64,000 nucleotides of DNA from Chitinophaga sp. Ak27 (lineage in GTDB: Bacteria; Bacteroidota; Bacteroidia; Chitinophagales; Chitinophagaceae), in NCBI RefSeq assembly GCF_012726295.1, contig NZ_JABAOB010000005.1, positions 124,001 through 188,000 on the forward strand, read 5' to 3'. The notes under the pieces were generated by a model that was not told where the DNA came from, ran no database searches, and saw nothing but the letters and a program-made list of their open reading frames with translations. The number at the start of each line of letters is the position of its first letter. Within the stretch, counting starts at the first letter, position 1. A program made the position numbers and the translations under genes. Positions 24,913 through 33,898 of this stretch are shown in pieces.

Positions 24913-25699
24913 CTATTAAAGTTCCTGCAGTTTCTTCCTCCCTGTCAGAAGGATCAATATATTCAATAATAAAGTTGTTCCGTCCTTCTCCCACCATAAT
25001 TCCCATGTGCTTCATCTGTACCAGCTCCAACATACTGAGGAACAGGAAAATAGCGTGCACGCGATCTTTACAATGATCGAATATTTTTTCGAAAGATAAG
25101 GTACGCTCGGCCCTTGCCAGTTCCTCCATATACATCCTGGAACCTTCCATGGTATAATCATACTTATACACCACGTGCTGGGGCTTGTTATCACGCTCTT
25201 TCATACGCTGCATCACCTTTTCAAATGTTTTGGTGAGCTTAAACAATGTGAGCGTTTGTACTTCTGTACCTTCACTGGTGATTTCACCAATTTCGGCTAG
25301 TTCTTTGGCAATATTACCACGCTTGGCCTGCAACATCCTGTCGGCCTCCATTTCAGCCAGTTCTGCGGCAGCCAGTTTATAACGTTTATACTCCAGGATT
25401 TTATCTATCAACTCCATACGGGGATCAATCTCATTCCCTTGTTCATCTACCTCTTTACGGGGTAATAACATCTTTGCCTTGATACGCATCAGCGTAGATA
25501 CAAAAAGAATGAACTCACTGGCCAATTCAATATTGAGTGATTCAATATGATGGATATAGTCCAGGAAATCCTGTGTCAGCTTATTGATCGGGATATTATA
25601 GATATCCAGCTCATCGCGTTCAATGAAGAACAGCAACAGGTCAAAAGGACCTTCAAATTGCGGTAATTTGATCTTATAGACAGGTGCTTGTTCGTTCAC
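24905..25699 (-). CDS. scpA: Segregation and condensation protein A
   Basis: 264 residues. ScpA is the kleisin that bridges SMC heads with ScpB in chromosome condensation. The N-terminal segment YKIKLPQFEGPFDLLLFFIERDELDIYNIPI is the conserved SMC-neck binding start, followed by LASEFILFVSTLMRIKAKMLLPR. The C-terminal winged helix contains HAIFLFLSMLELVQMKHMGI. Neither smc nor scpB is in the window. The stop overlaps the AraC start. Confidence 0.95.
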   Translation of the reverse strand: MNEQAPVYKIKLPQFEGPFDLLLFFIERDELDIYNIPINKLTQDFLDYIHHIESLNIELASEFILFVSTLMRIKAKMLLPRKEVDEQGNEIDPRMELIDKILEYKRYKLAAAELAEMEADRMLQAKRGNIAKELAEIGEITSEGTEVQTLTLFKLTKTFEKVMQRMKERDNKPQHVVYKYDYTMEGSRMYMEELARAERTLSFEKIFDHCKDRVHAIFLFLSMLELVQMKHMGIMVGEGRNNFIIEYIDPSDREEETAGTLIDG

Positions 25700-25831
25700 G
25701 TATGACGTTTAATATGGTTTTAAAAAAGAATTCGCACAAAGGCACAGAGTGTCAACAATTCCAGGAGTTAATTCCCGGCTTCTTTTCTCTGTACCAATGC
25801 GCGATATCAAAAATAACAAAATTCCGGCGAA

Positions 25832-26782
25832 TCAGAACTTGGCAGCAAAGCCTACGCCTATCACCTGCTTGACCTGTAATCGGGGCCCCATTATTCCAGT
25901 AGCCTTATTCTCAAATACTTTCACATCATCATCATAAATCATATCTACGGTCAGCAAGGCCGAAATCCATTTATTCACTTTCAGCTCCAGGGCGTTGGTG
26001 AAAAACACGTCGATGTTTTGCGGATTGTGCCGGTAATCAGAAAACAGGTCCAACCGGCCTTTGTAAGTCATGTTTTTGGCAAACGTCTTAACGTAATTGG
26101 CTGATAAATAAGCACCAATCTCATACCTAAAATGCTTCCCGGTGTCTACACCATAAGCACCTTGTTTTGACAGAAAATCATCCATTACAAATACAAAACG
26201 GGAAGTAATGGGGGAGAGGAATAAAGAAAATGAATTATCTGGTTTATAGTCGAAACCCGGTGATACCAGCACATATGCGGGAGAGAAGAATTTAGACGAC
26301 AATTGCTTGGTGGTATCATTTGGATACAGGAAACCGTTGGCAAACTGCGTACGTAAATTCACCAGTCCGCTGAGATACCAGTTTTTGCCGATATCGTAAC
26401 CATATTTAGTGGTCAGGTCAATACGGTCGTCATTTTTGCGGCCACCGAGACTGGTGGTATTAATATATCCGAAAGCAAGATCGGCCACATTGTCCCAGGA
26501 TCTTCTGCCATTCTTATAGAACGCCCACGCATATACGTTAGAACCGATGGCGAAAGAAAACTTGTCACCACCTGCCGCCCAGTTGGTGAGTGATCCCTGG
26601 TTGATGTTCACATTCAGATTAAGACCTTTCCGCCACAATTTTGGAATGGTATCATTAGGGTCCTGGTCTTTTTTGATTTTACCAGCTGCTTCTTCCCTTG
26701 ACTTCTTCATCCAGTCGTTCTGTGCATGCACTGCCATGAAACAGCAAAGAAAGCATGCTATGGACAAAGTAAATTTTTTCAT
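25832..26782 (-). CDS. DUF3078 outer membrane protein
   Basis: 316 residues with a signal peptide ending at AVHAQ. The motif GLNLNVNINQGSLTNWAAGGD and the repeated aromatic beta strands ending in GVGFAAKF are those of DUF3078, a Bacteroidota-specific predicted beta-barrel. The role is unknown. It is a single gene between scpA and mscL. Confidence 0.88.
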   Translation of the reverse strand: MKKFTLSIACFLCCFMAVHAQNDWMKKSREEAAGKIKKDQDPNDTIPKLWRKGLNLNVNINQGSLTNWAAGGDKFSFAIGSNVYAWAFYKNGRRSWDNVADLAFGYINTTSLGGRKNDDRIDLTTKYGYDIGKNWYLSGLVNLRTQFANGFLYPNDTTKQLSSKFFSPAYVLVSPGFDYKPDNSFSLFLSPITSRFVFVMDDFLSKQGAYGVDTGKHFRYEIGAYLSANYVKTFAKNMTYKGRLDLFSDYRHNPQNIDVFFTNALELKVNKWISALLTVDMIYDDDVKVFENKATGIMGPRLQVKQVIGVGFAAKF

Positions 26783-26874
26783 TCATTTAATGTTTAAGGT
26801 GAGTATACATATATAACCTGCGTGTTTCTTCGGGTTAAAAGAAACACGCAAGTGGGGTATTTATTATAACTAGT

Positions 26875-27294
26875 TTATCTTTTTCTCAGCTCGTCACGAA
26901 TTTCCATGAGCAGTTTCTCCTGTGCAGAAGGTTCGGCAGGAGCAGGGTCTTTCTTCTTGGTCAGCTTATTCATGAACTTCACCAATAAGAAAATACAGAA
27001 GGCTATGATCAGAAAATCTATGACACTCTGAATAAAAGCGCCATAGGCAAAAACAGCTACACCTTTGGCTTTCGCCTCTGCCAGCGTAGCAAATTCTCCC
27101 TTACTCTTGTCAAGCAATACAAAGAAGTCATTAAAATTCTTACCCTGGGTAAATATGCCGACAATAGGCATCAGGATATTATCCACTAATGATGTAACGA
27201 TCTTTCCAAACGCACCTCCAATGATCACACCCACTGCCAGATCCATTACATTGCCCTTCATGGCAAATTCTTTAAACTCTTTGATGAACGACAT
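26875..27294 (-). CDS. mscL: Large-conductance mechanosensitive channel
   Basis: 139 residues. TM1 with the gate is GNVMDLAVGVIIGGAFGKIVTSLVDNILMP minus nothing obvious, TM2 is near 80-105 (FIQSVIDFLIIAFCIFLLV), and a charged C-terminal helix has AQEKLLMEIRDELRKR. MscL opens under hypo-osmotic membrane tension to release solutes. Length is normal. A TAATTTTG -7 box lies on the minus strand at 27327-27334, 33 bases before the ATG. Confidence 0.96.
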   Translation of the reverse strand: MSFIKEFKEFAMKGNVMDLAVGVIIGGAFGKIVTSLVDNILMPIVGIFTQGKNFNDFFVLLDKSKGEFATLAEAKAKGVAVFAYGAFIQSVIDFLIIAFCIFLLVKFMNKLTKKKDPAPAEPSAQEKLLMEIRDELRKR

Positions 27295-27369
27295 AATGCA
27301 AGGTTTTTATTGGTTAAATAAGTGAACAAAATTAAAACATAATATCATAAGCCGTTAATTATTAATCTA

Positions 27370-28116
27370 TTATTTCTTCAAACGGGGATATTTCATCTTC
27401 AGCGATTTCAGTGTATCCCTCAGCGTTAGCGCTATCAGGTACTCTTTATACCAGTTATGGTCGGCAGGCACAATCAGCCATGGCACATAATTGCAGTGGT
27501 TAATGGCATCTTCGTAAGCATCCATATATTTATCCCATAACTTAGCCTCTGCCAGGTCATTTTCATTATATTTCCACATCTTTCTTGGGTCTTCTGTGCG
27601 CTCTACCAACCGTTGTTGTTGTGCTTCCCGCGATACATGCAGATAACATTTGATGATATGGGTGTTGTTATGTACGGTCAACAATTTCTCAAAATCATTA
27701 ATCGCTTCCATGCGTTTGAAAGCAGTCTTATCATCAATCCATTTATGTACACGCTGTATCAGGATGTCTTCATAATGCGAACGGTTAAACACCTGGATCA
27801 TGCCTTTGCCTGGTGCATGCTGATGTACTCTCCATAAAAAATCATGATCATACTCCTCCGTGTTAGGCGCCTTGAAAGAATGTACCTGGCAACCCTGGGG
27901 ATTTAATGTACCGGTTACATTTTTGATCACGCCATCCTTTCCACTGGCATCCATTCCCTGTACTACCAGCAGAATGCTGTATTTATGCTGGGCATATAAC
28001 AGATTTTGCAATTCATCCAATTCCTGCAAAATTTCCTGGGTCACTGCTTTGATCTTTTCCTTTTCCACCTTCTTGGGGGCCGTAGTACTGATGGTTGACA
28101 ACTTAATTTTACTCAT
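27370..28116 (-). CDS. PPK2 family polyphosphate kinase
   Basis: 248 residues from the ATG at 28116 (MSKIKLS); two earlier in-frame starts exist at 28125 and 28146. Walker A is VVQGMDASGKDG, the lid region has FNRSHYEDILIQRVH, and the adjacent KWIDDKTAFKRMEAIN and PADHNWYKE motifs complete the PPK2 core. The enzyme transfers phosphate between polyphosphate and nucleotides. The single-domain length fits the class that acts on nucleoside mono- or diphosphates, but I cannot tell which. Confidence 0.93.
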   Translation of the reverse strand: MSKIKLSTISTTAPKKVEKEKIKAVTQEILQELDELQNLLYAQHKYSILLVVQGMDASGKDGVIKNVTGTLNPQGCQVHSFKAPNTEEYDHDFLWRVHQHAPGKGMIQVFNRSHYEDILIQRVHKWIDDKTAFKRMEAINDFEKLLTVHNNTHIIKCYLHVSREAQQQRLVERTEDPRKMWKYNENDLAEAKLWDKYMDAYEDAINHCNYVPWLIVPADHNWYKEYLIALTLRDTLKSLKMKYPRLKK

Positions 28117-28233
28117 TTCATGCATTCTTATTAATAAATTTAACAAAATCAGTCCAGAAGTGTTGCGATAACACGATTTATATTTTGTTGAATGTCACCG
28201 ATAAATGCAACTTTGTAGCCTGAAAATAAAACT

Positions 28234-29121
28234 ATGCATCAACGTTTCGCTCACTGGGGAGTATTTTTACTGCTATCGCTCACCTGGGGCAGCTCTTTTA
28301 TACTAATGAAAATCGGGCTGGAAGCATTTACTTCTTACCAGGTAGCAAGTTTGCGACTGGTAGCTGCAGGAGTTGCACTGCTGCCCTTTTTGCCTAAGGC
28401 ACTCCGAGATACGCCCATTAATAAATTGCCCGTTATTATACTCTCCGGCATCCTGGGCAACGGCATTCCTGCCTTTCTGTTTTGCCTGGCTGAAACAGAA
28501 ATAGATAGCTCACTGGCAGGCATCCTAAATGCGCTCACCCCTTTAATGGCTTTGCTGTCGGGCATTATCATCTTTGGCAGCCCCTTGAAAAAAGAACAAT
28601 TTACCGGGATATTTATTGGCTTGCTGGGCGTGGTTTTACTATTTACCTCCAAAGGCATCAGTACTAATAGTCACTGGTATTATGCGTTGTTGATCATACT
28701 GGCCACTATCAGCTATGGCGTGAACATAAGTATGGTACACCACCGGCTTAAAGGCTTTTCGTCTCTCCACCTGGGCGCTATTGCCATGTTTTTCTGTGCC
28801 CTGGTTACTTTCCCGATCTTATGGTTTAGTCACTTCTTTCCCCAGTTCACCCAACCTCATGCTCCCTGGCGGTCTTTATCTGCCGGCCTTATACTGGGAG
28901 TAATGGGCACTGGCGTAGCAGCGGTATTATTTTTCCTGCTTATAAAACGTGCCGGATCTATGATGGCCTCAATGGTAGCATATGCGTTGCCGTTAGTGGC
29001 TGTGGGCTGGGGCTTACTCGCTCATGAAATTATTACCTGGATCCAGGTATTGTGTATGATCATTATCTTACTGGGAGTATACCTCGTTAATAGAGCCAGC
29101 AGACCTGCCCCTGGCAAATAA
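28234..29121 (+). CDS. DMT family transporter (EamA repeats)
   Basis: 295 residues with ten predicted membrane helices in two EamA repeats. The first repeat starts LLSLTWGSSFILMKIGLEAFTS and the second near YYALLIILATISYGVNI. Short charged loops and a C-terminal RASRPAPGK follow. The drug/metabolite family exports amino acids, nucleosides or other small molecules; no substrate can be assigned. A TTTTG 20 bases before CAACTTTG (28209-28216) is a possible imperfect promoter. Confidence 0.92.
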   Translation: MHQRFAHWGVFLLLSLTWGSSFILMKIGLEAFTSYQVASLRLVAAGVALLPFLPKALRDTPINKLPVIILSGILGNGIPAFLFCLAETEIDSSLAGILNALTPLMALLSGIIIFGSPLKKEQFTGIFIGLLGVVLLFTSKGISTNSHWYYALLIILATISYGVNISMVHHRLKGFSSLHLGAIAMFFCALVTFPILWFSHFFPQFTQPHAPWRSLSAGLILGVMGTGVAAVLFFLLIKRAGSMMASMVAYALPLVAVGWGLLAHEIITWIQVLCMIIILLGVYLVNRASRPAPGK

Positions 29122-29126
29122 TGCAT

Positions 29127-29160
29127 AAAAAAACGGAGATACCACCTGGTGATATCTCCG
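29127..29160 (-). terminator. Terminator of frr, shared with the DMT gene
   Basis: CGGAGATA and TATCTCCG form the stem with inner CACC/GGTG. Read on the minus strand it is followed by seven T (plus-strand A run 29127-29133), so it ends frr. It also lies 12 bases after the DMT stop. Confidence 0.85.
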
Positions 29161-29181
29161 CTTCTTTGTGACCGGCTACTA

Positions 29182-29745
29182 TTAAACAGCCATAATTTCC
29201 TTTTCTTTCGCTTCGCAGTGCTTATCGATCAGAACAATATTTTTATCTGTCAATGCCTGAACATTTCCTTCTGCATCTTTCGCAGTATCTTCACTCAGGC
29301 CATCTTTCTGTAATTTCTTTACAGCCTCAATAGCATCCCGACGTATATTACGGATGGCTACTTTGGCTTGCTCGCCTTCGTTATTTACTCTTTTTACGAA
29401 TTCTCTCCGGCGTTCTTCTGTAAGAGGAGGGAGGAATAAACGGATAATTACACCATCGTTTTGAGGGTTAAGCCCAATATTAGAAGCAATAATTGCTCTT
29501 TCAATAGGCTGTAGCATGTTTTTTTCCCAAGGTTGTATGGTCAGGGTTCGCGCATCGGCAATACTCACATTAGCTACCTGGTTCAATGCGGTTGGCGATC
29601 CGTAATAATCAACGAAAATGCCATCTAAAATTTGCGGATTAGCTTTTCCGGCTCTGATTTTTGTAAGCTCCAATTCCAGGTGCCCGATAGCTTTCTTCAT
29701 CGAGTCCGCTGCCTCATCAATGATAAGCGTTAGATCATCTTGCAT
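29182..29745 (-). CDS. frr: Ribosome recycling factor
   Basis: 187 residues, the normal length. It splits post-termination ribosomes with EF-G. Conserved features are ELTKIRAGKANPQILD, the hinge into domain II (YYGSPTALNQVANVSIADARTL) and the helical return RREFVKRVNNEGEQAKVAIRNIRRDA. The usual upstream neighbour pyrH is not here; a WecA-like gene precedes it with its own promoter for frr in between. Confidence 0.97.
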   Translation of the reverse strand: MQDDLTLIIDEAADSMKKAIGHLELELTKIRAGKANPQILDGIFVDYYGSPTALNQVANVSIADARTLTIQPWEKNMLQPIERAIIASNIGLNPQNDGVIIRLFLPPLTEERRREFVKRVNNEGEQAKVAIRNIRRDAIEAVKKLQKDGLSEDTAKDAEGNVQALTDKNIVLIDKHCEAKEKEIMAV

Positions 29746-29767
29746 AACATAAATAGTTAAGTGCGTG

Positions 29768-29799
29768 CAAACCTACAGGTTTTCTTTTAATCGTCAAAG
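29768..29799 (-). promoter_or_regulatory. Promoter of frr
   Basis: The minus strand has CTTTG at 29799-29795, a 19-base spacer, and TAGGTTTG at 29775-29768. This is a full Bacteroidetes -33/-7 pair, 23 bases before the ATG. Confidence 0.7.
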
Positions 29800-29854
29800 T
29801 AACGCACCTGTAATAGCAGGAGAAATACTAACAAAAGCGCTTACAGAAAGCTAT

Positions 29855-30997
29855 TTACTTATCCTGTAATACTCCTTCTGTTGTAACACGAAATACCTTG
29901 GTAGATTCCTTTACGGCAACAGATGCCGGTTGGATAACAGGTTCTGGCATTGGTTTTACTGCCAGTTTCTTTCTGCGTGCCAGATATAGCATGCCGGTAA
30001 AGAAGGTAGCTGAGCCTATCACTACCATCAGTAACAAGGTAGCGCCAAGTCCCTGCAATACAAATGCCCCCAGGATATAGGTAGCATTAATGGCAACAGA
30101 CACCAGCGTTGTTTGACGGTGATTCAGTTTCAGGTCCAGCAGGTAGTGGTGAATATGGTTTCTGTCCGCTGAAAAAGGAGAACGCCCCTGTAACATACGA
30201 ACAGCAAAAACTCGCAAAGTATCAAATAAAGGAACGATCAGGATGGCGAACGCAACAGCAGGGGTAGCGCCAATAGGCATTTTGCCTACCGGGTTGCCAG
30301 CCACATCAATAAACTTAAGTACCAGTACTGCATTTACCAGGCCGATCAATAAGGAACCGGTATCACCCATAAAAATCCGGGCAGGAGAGATGTTATAGAT
30401 AAGGAAGCTCGCGAGTCCACCAGCCAGGGCAAATCCAATAACAGCATAAGTAATTTCACCTACATGCAGGAAATAAGCGCCCAAAACAGCACTTACCAAT
30501 AATCCGATACTACCCGCATGTCCATCCACCCCATCAATCAAATTAAAGGCATTAATCACCACTATAAAGGTGAAATACGTCAGCATGAGGCTGATATTGG
30601 GAGGCAGTGTATAGATTCCCATAAAGCCATACATACTGGTAATCTGCAAGTTACCCAGGTAGATGATAGTGAAAGAAGCCGCCAGCTGACCTATCAATTT
30701 TTTTAAGGGAGATAATCCCACAATATCATCTTTCATCCCCACCATAAAGATGATAAAGAAGGCAGCCATCATATATTGAAACGGCGAATTCGCTATTGCG
30801 GGTACACAAATAGCGGCAGCGATAATGAATCCGGAAAAGAAACCCATTCCCCCCAGAGTTGGTATGCGCTGTTTATGCGTCTTTCGTTCGTCCGGCTCGT
30901 CGTATAAATGCTTTAATTCCGCTACTCTAATCAGTATTGGAATAGAAAAATAGGTAACAACAAAACTTAGGACGGTAGCAATTAATACATTCTCCAT
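29855..30997 (-). CDS. WecA/TagO-like polyprenyl-phosphate HexNAc-1-P transferase
   Basis: 380 residues from the ATG at 30997, chosen because a -7 box lies between it and an earlier in-frame start at 31090. About ten membrane helices are present. Signature loops are EPDERKTHKQRIPTLGG, the catalytic NAFNLIDGVDGHAGSIG, the Asp loop FMGDTGSLLIG and ADRNHIHHYLLDL, where the HIHH pattern marks WecA-type enzymes over MraY. It should load a sugar-1-phosphate on undecaprenyl phosphate to start O-antigen, capsule or secondary wall polymer synthesis. No sugar cluster is adjacent. Confidence 0.92.
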   Translation of the reverse strand: MENVLIATVLSFVVTYFSIPILIRVAELKHLYDEPDERKTHKQRIPTLGGMGFFSGFIIAAAICVPAIANSPFQYMMAAFFIIFMVGMKDDIVGLSPLKKLIGQLAASFTIIYLGNLQITSMYGFMGIYTLPPNISLMLTYFTFIVVINAFNLIDGVDGHAGSIGLLVSAVLGAYFLHVGEITYAVIGFALAGGLASFLIYNISPARIFMGDTGSLLIGLVNAVLVLKFIDVAGNPVGKMPIGATPAVAFAILIVPLFDTLRVFAVRMLQGRSPFSADRNHIHHYLLDLKLNHRQTTLVSVAINATYILGAFVLQGLGATLLLMVVIGSATFFTGMLYLARRKKLAVKPMPEPVIQPASVAVKESTKVFRVTTEGVLQDK

Positions 30998-31015
30998 TTG
31001 TGGGGCTTGATTGTG

Positions 31016-31023
31016 CAAAGATA
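31016..31023 (-). promoter_or_regulatory. -7 box of the WecA-like gene
   Basis: The minus strand reads TATCTTTG (TAnnTTTG), 18 bases upstream of the ATG at 30997. It fixes that start as the better one. Confidence 0.6.
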
Positions 31024-31129
31024 TTAATTTCAATGAAATGTGAAAATATTCATTAAATAAATCAAGTTTTTTAATACTTTGAGATCGCAAAAAAAACGTT
31101 CAACAGCCACAAATTCTACGAAATTCTAT

Positions 31130-31137
31130 TAGTTTTG
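31130..31137 (+). promoter_or_regulatory. -7 box of the transketolase subunit gene
   Basis: TAGTTTTG matches TAnnTTTG, 23 bases before the ATG. No clear -33 element is visible. Confidence 0.5.
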
Positions 31138-31160
31138 CGGCACAAAATTTATCAACTATC

Positions 31161-31997
31161 ATGCCACAGCTCAAAGATATAGCTACCCAGGTTAGAAGAG
31201 ATATTGTACGGATGGTACACGGGGTTCAAAGCGGACACCCCGGAGGTTCTTTAGGTTGCGCAGACTTCCTGACTGCATTGTATTTCAAGGTAATGGACCA
31301 TAAACCCGAACCATTTGATATGGATGGCAAAAACCAGGACCTTTTCTTCCTTTCCAATGGGCATATTTCACCTGTGTTGTATAGTGCATTAGCCCGTTCC
31401 GGGTATTTTCCGGTACAGGAACTCAACACTTTCCGCAAACTGAACTCCCGCCTGCAGGGACATCCAACTACTCATGAACACCTGCCAGGCGTACGTATTG
31501 CCTCCGGTTCCCTGGGTCAGGGCATGAGTGTGGCCATAGGAGCTGCCCTCGCTAAAAAATTAAACAACGATAAAAATCTGGTATTCTCCCTCCATGGCGA
31601 TGGAGAGCTGGAAGAAGGACAAATATGGGAATCTGTGATGTTTGCGCCACACCATAAAGTAGATAATCTTATCATTACTGTGGACCTCAACGGTCAACAG
31701 ATTGATGGAACTACTGATGATGTAGCCGGCCTCGGTGATGTAGGCGCCAAATTCGAAGTATTCGGATGGCAGGTTCTACATATGAATGGCAACGATATGG
31801 ATGACGTTGTTGCTACCCTCGAAAAAGCCAAAAGCCTTACTGGTAAGGGCAAACCTATTGCAATTATCATGAAAACAGTAATGGGCCAGGGAGTTGATTT
31901 CATGGAAGGCCACCACGAATGGCATGGTATTGCCCCCAGTGATGAACAACTTGCCAAAGCTTTGGCTCAGTTGCCCGAAACCTTGGGTGATTATTAA
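31161..31997 (+). CDS. Transketolase, N-terminal (TPP-binding) subunit
   Basis: 278 residues, only the thiamine-diphosphate half of a normal 650-residue transketolase. The TPP motif is HGDGELEEGQIWESVMFA with the closing Asn about 27 residues on (ITVDLNGQQ), and the early SGHPGGSLGCADFL and NGHISPVLYS motifs are intact. Split transketolases are known in many bacteria and the pyrimidine-binding subunit usually follows. Here the gene ends cleanly, a hairpin follows and the next gene is convergent, so the C-terminal subunit must be encoded elsewhere. Confidence 0.93.
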   Translation: MPQLKDIATQVRRDIVRMVHGVQSGHPGGSLGCADFLTALYFKVMDHKPEPFDMDGKNQDLFFLSNGHISPVLYSALARSGYFPVQELNTFRKLNSRLQGHPTTHEHLPGVRIASGSLGQGMSVAIGAALAKKLNNDKNLVFSLHGDGELEEGQIWESVMFAPHHKVDNLIITVDLNGQQIDGTTDDVAGLGDVGAKFEVFGWQVLHMNGNDMDDVVATLEKAKSLTGKGKPIAIIMKTVMGQGVDFMEGHHEWHGIAPSDEQLAKALAQLPETLGDY

Positions 31998-32012
31998 TAG
32001 TATAACTAATTA

Positions 32013-32067
32013 AATATATTAGAAAAGGCCTCCCCATCATAAATGGGAAGGCCTTTTCTAATATATT
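32013..32067. terminator. Bidirectional terminator, 25-bp stem
   Basis: The arms 32013-32037 and 32043-32067 match at 24 of 25 positions around a 5-base loop. It lies between the convergent transketolase and LolC/E genes and can end both. Confidence 0.85.
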
Positions 32068-32077
32068 AATTTCCCAA

Positions 32078-33301
32078 TCAGGTGGCTTTCAACTCAATAG
32101 CCTCCACAGCTGCACGCCTGGCCGGATACCAACTGGCCGCCAGTCCGATAATCATTATGGTGACAAACACAAGCAGAAAATCAGCCGCGTGCATACTTAC
32201 CGGGTAAGCATCTACGAGAAATGAAGTCCCTTCTAATTTAATAATGCCAAATTGCTGTTGCAACAGGCAAAATCCTATTCCCAAACCCAATCCTAATAAC
32301 GTTCCAATTCCCGCAATAATTAACCCTTCCGCCAGAAATATCCGCATGATCAAAGACTTACGCGCACCCATCGCTTTTAAAATGGTAATATCTTTCTGCT
32401 TCTCTATCACTAACATATATAGTGATCCTATCATATTAAACGCCGCAATGATCATAATGAAACTTAGGATCACATACACCGCCCATTTCTCTGTTTGCAT
32501 GATAGCATACAACGATTGATTTTGTTCGTAACGGGTTTGCACCTTGTAGTCCTTTCCCAGCAGCACCTGCAACCGCTGCTTCAGCAGTTTTTCATCTACC
32601 CCTGCAGGGGTACTGATCTCCAATGCCGACATTTCATGATCACCCCATTCCAGTAACTTTCGCAGGAATTCAATATTGGTAATCACATATTTACTATTAA
32701 ACTCCTGCTGAATCGCAAACGTTCCGGTAGGATAAAGCACGCCGTTATTCAATGCATCTTCAGGTGTTACGAATGTACTCACATTTCTCCGGGGCAGGTA
32801 TACCGTTACCGGGGCCAGACTATGCACCACATCCACCCCCAATGCTCCTTCGAGCTCCAATCCCAGGATGGCGCGGTAAGCCACACTATCACCCGTATCG
32901 AAACGGCCCCTGACAATATGACTTTTTACATCTGTTACATTATTATAGCCACTGTCTACCCCTTTCAGCACAGCAATCGTAGGCTCGTCACCGTAACGGA
33001 GTACAGCCTTTTCTTCTATTACCTGCGAATAATGTGCAACCCCGGGAACCGCTGAAATTTTCTGCAACTGGTCAGCCGTAAGAAGAATTGTTTTGCCGGT
33101 AGCCGGCGCTATCTTTATAGAAGGATAAAAAGAAGAGTAAAGGGATTTTACCAGGCCTTCAAAACCATTGAATACACTCAAAATCACAATCAGGGCACCC
33201 GCCCCGACTGCAATTGCCACCACACTTACCCAGGCAATGATGTTTATAGCATTGGTAGATTTTTTTGCCCGGAAATAACGGGAAGCAAATTGCCAAACCA
33301 T
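32078..33301 (-). CDS. FtsX-like ABC transporter permease, LolC/LolE type
   Basis: 407 residues with four membrane helices: one at 20-45 (IIAWVSVVAIAVGAGALIVILSVFNGF) and three in the C-terminal FtsX domain (about 275-400). The large periplasmic loop in between is the MacB-PCD type. The motif KDITILKAMGARKSLIMRIFLAEG is the coupling region. LolCE with LolD extracts lipoproteins from the inner membrane; no ATPase gene is adjacent, so the assignment is by architecture only. It starts 24 bases after rbfA. Confidence 0.88.
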   Translation of the reverse strand: MVWQFASRYFRAKKSTNAINIIAWVSVVAIAVGAGALIVILSVFNGFEGLVKSLYSSFYPSIKIAPATGKTILLTADQLQKISAVPGVAHYSQVIEEKAVLRYGDEPTIAVLKGVDSGYNNVTDVKSHIVRGRFDTGDSVAYRAILGLELEGALGVDVVHSLAPVTVYLPRRNVSTFVTPEDALNNGVLYPTGTFAIQQEFNSKYVITNIEFLRKLLEWGDHEMSALEISTPAGVDEKLLKQRLQVLLGKDYKVQTRYEQNQSLYAIMQTEKWAVYVILSFIMIIAAFNMIGSLYMLVIEKQKDITILKAMGARKSLIMRIFLAEGLIIAGIGTLLGLGLGIGFCLLQQQFGIIKLEGTSFLVDAYPVSMHAADFLLVFVTIMIIGLAASWYPARRAAVEAIELKAT

Positions 33302-33325
33302 GTTCTTTAAATTTCTGGCAAACGC

Positions 33326-33706
33326 TTACTTATTGCCATCCTTGATGTTTGCATCGTCTTCCTTGATCTTCTTGAACAGCTCCTCCATCTTAAATACATA
33401 ATCGAGTGTATCATCCAGGAAAAAGCTAAGCTCCGGAATCCGACGCAACTGTTTGCCTAATCCAATTCCAAGCAATTTCTTGATCTCTCCCATTCTTTCC
33501 TTGATACGTTCCAGCATCTCATTAGGAGCGTTAATCTTAAACATGCTCAGGTATACCTTGGCTTCCAGCAGGTCAGGAGTCATTTTTACGGTAGCAACAG
33601 ATATCATTCCTCCATCTACTACATTAAACCCAATCCGCTGAAAGATACTGCTGAGTTCCTCCTGTACCAGTTGTCCTATTTGCTTCTGCCTTTTAGTTTC
33701 CTGCAT
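33326..33706 (-). CDS. rbfA: Ribosome-binding factor A
   Basis: 126 residues from the ATG at 33706. RbfA assists 16S rRNA 5'-end processing and 30S maturation in the cold. The KH-fold signatures are QKQIGQLVQEELSSIFQ, DLLEAKVYLSMF, and KQLRRIPELSFFLDDTLDY, with the typical RIPEL element. It forms an operon with the LolC/E permease, an arrangement common in this phylum. Confidence 0.93.
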   Translation of the reverse strand: MQETKRQKQIGQLVQEELSSIFQRIGFNVVDGGMISVATVKMTPDLLEAKVYLSMFKINAPNEMLERIKERMGEIKKLLGIGLGKQLRRIPELSFFLDDTLDYVFKMEELFKKIKEDDANIKDGNK

Positions 33707-33868
33707 CTCATTCAATTTTATTCGTTAGTAAAACGGCCTATGCACGATAATAACATATTTACAGCACCGCACCAAACCCAACAAGCATCCAACTGCCTGT
33801 CAAGTGCGAAATTAACCATTTCTGGGAAAGAATAACGTCAATTACACCCCTCCATATCGTAATTATGC

Positions 33869-33876
33869 TATTTTTG
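33869..33876 (+). promoter_or_regulatory. -7 box of the ABC transporter gene
   Basis: TATTTTTG matches TAnnTTTG, 22 bases before the ATG. No -33 TTTG is evident. Confidence 0.5.
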
Positions 33877-33898
33877 CCAGCAGTAAAATCCACCAGGA

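Noticed and set aside
30998..31090. Longer N-terminus of the WecA-like protein
   Set aside because: A TATCTTTG promoter box lies inside that extension, and the added residues are not conserved-looking.
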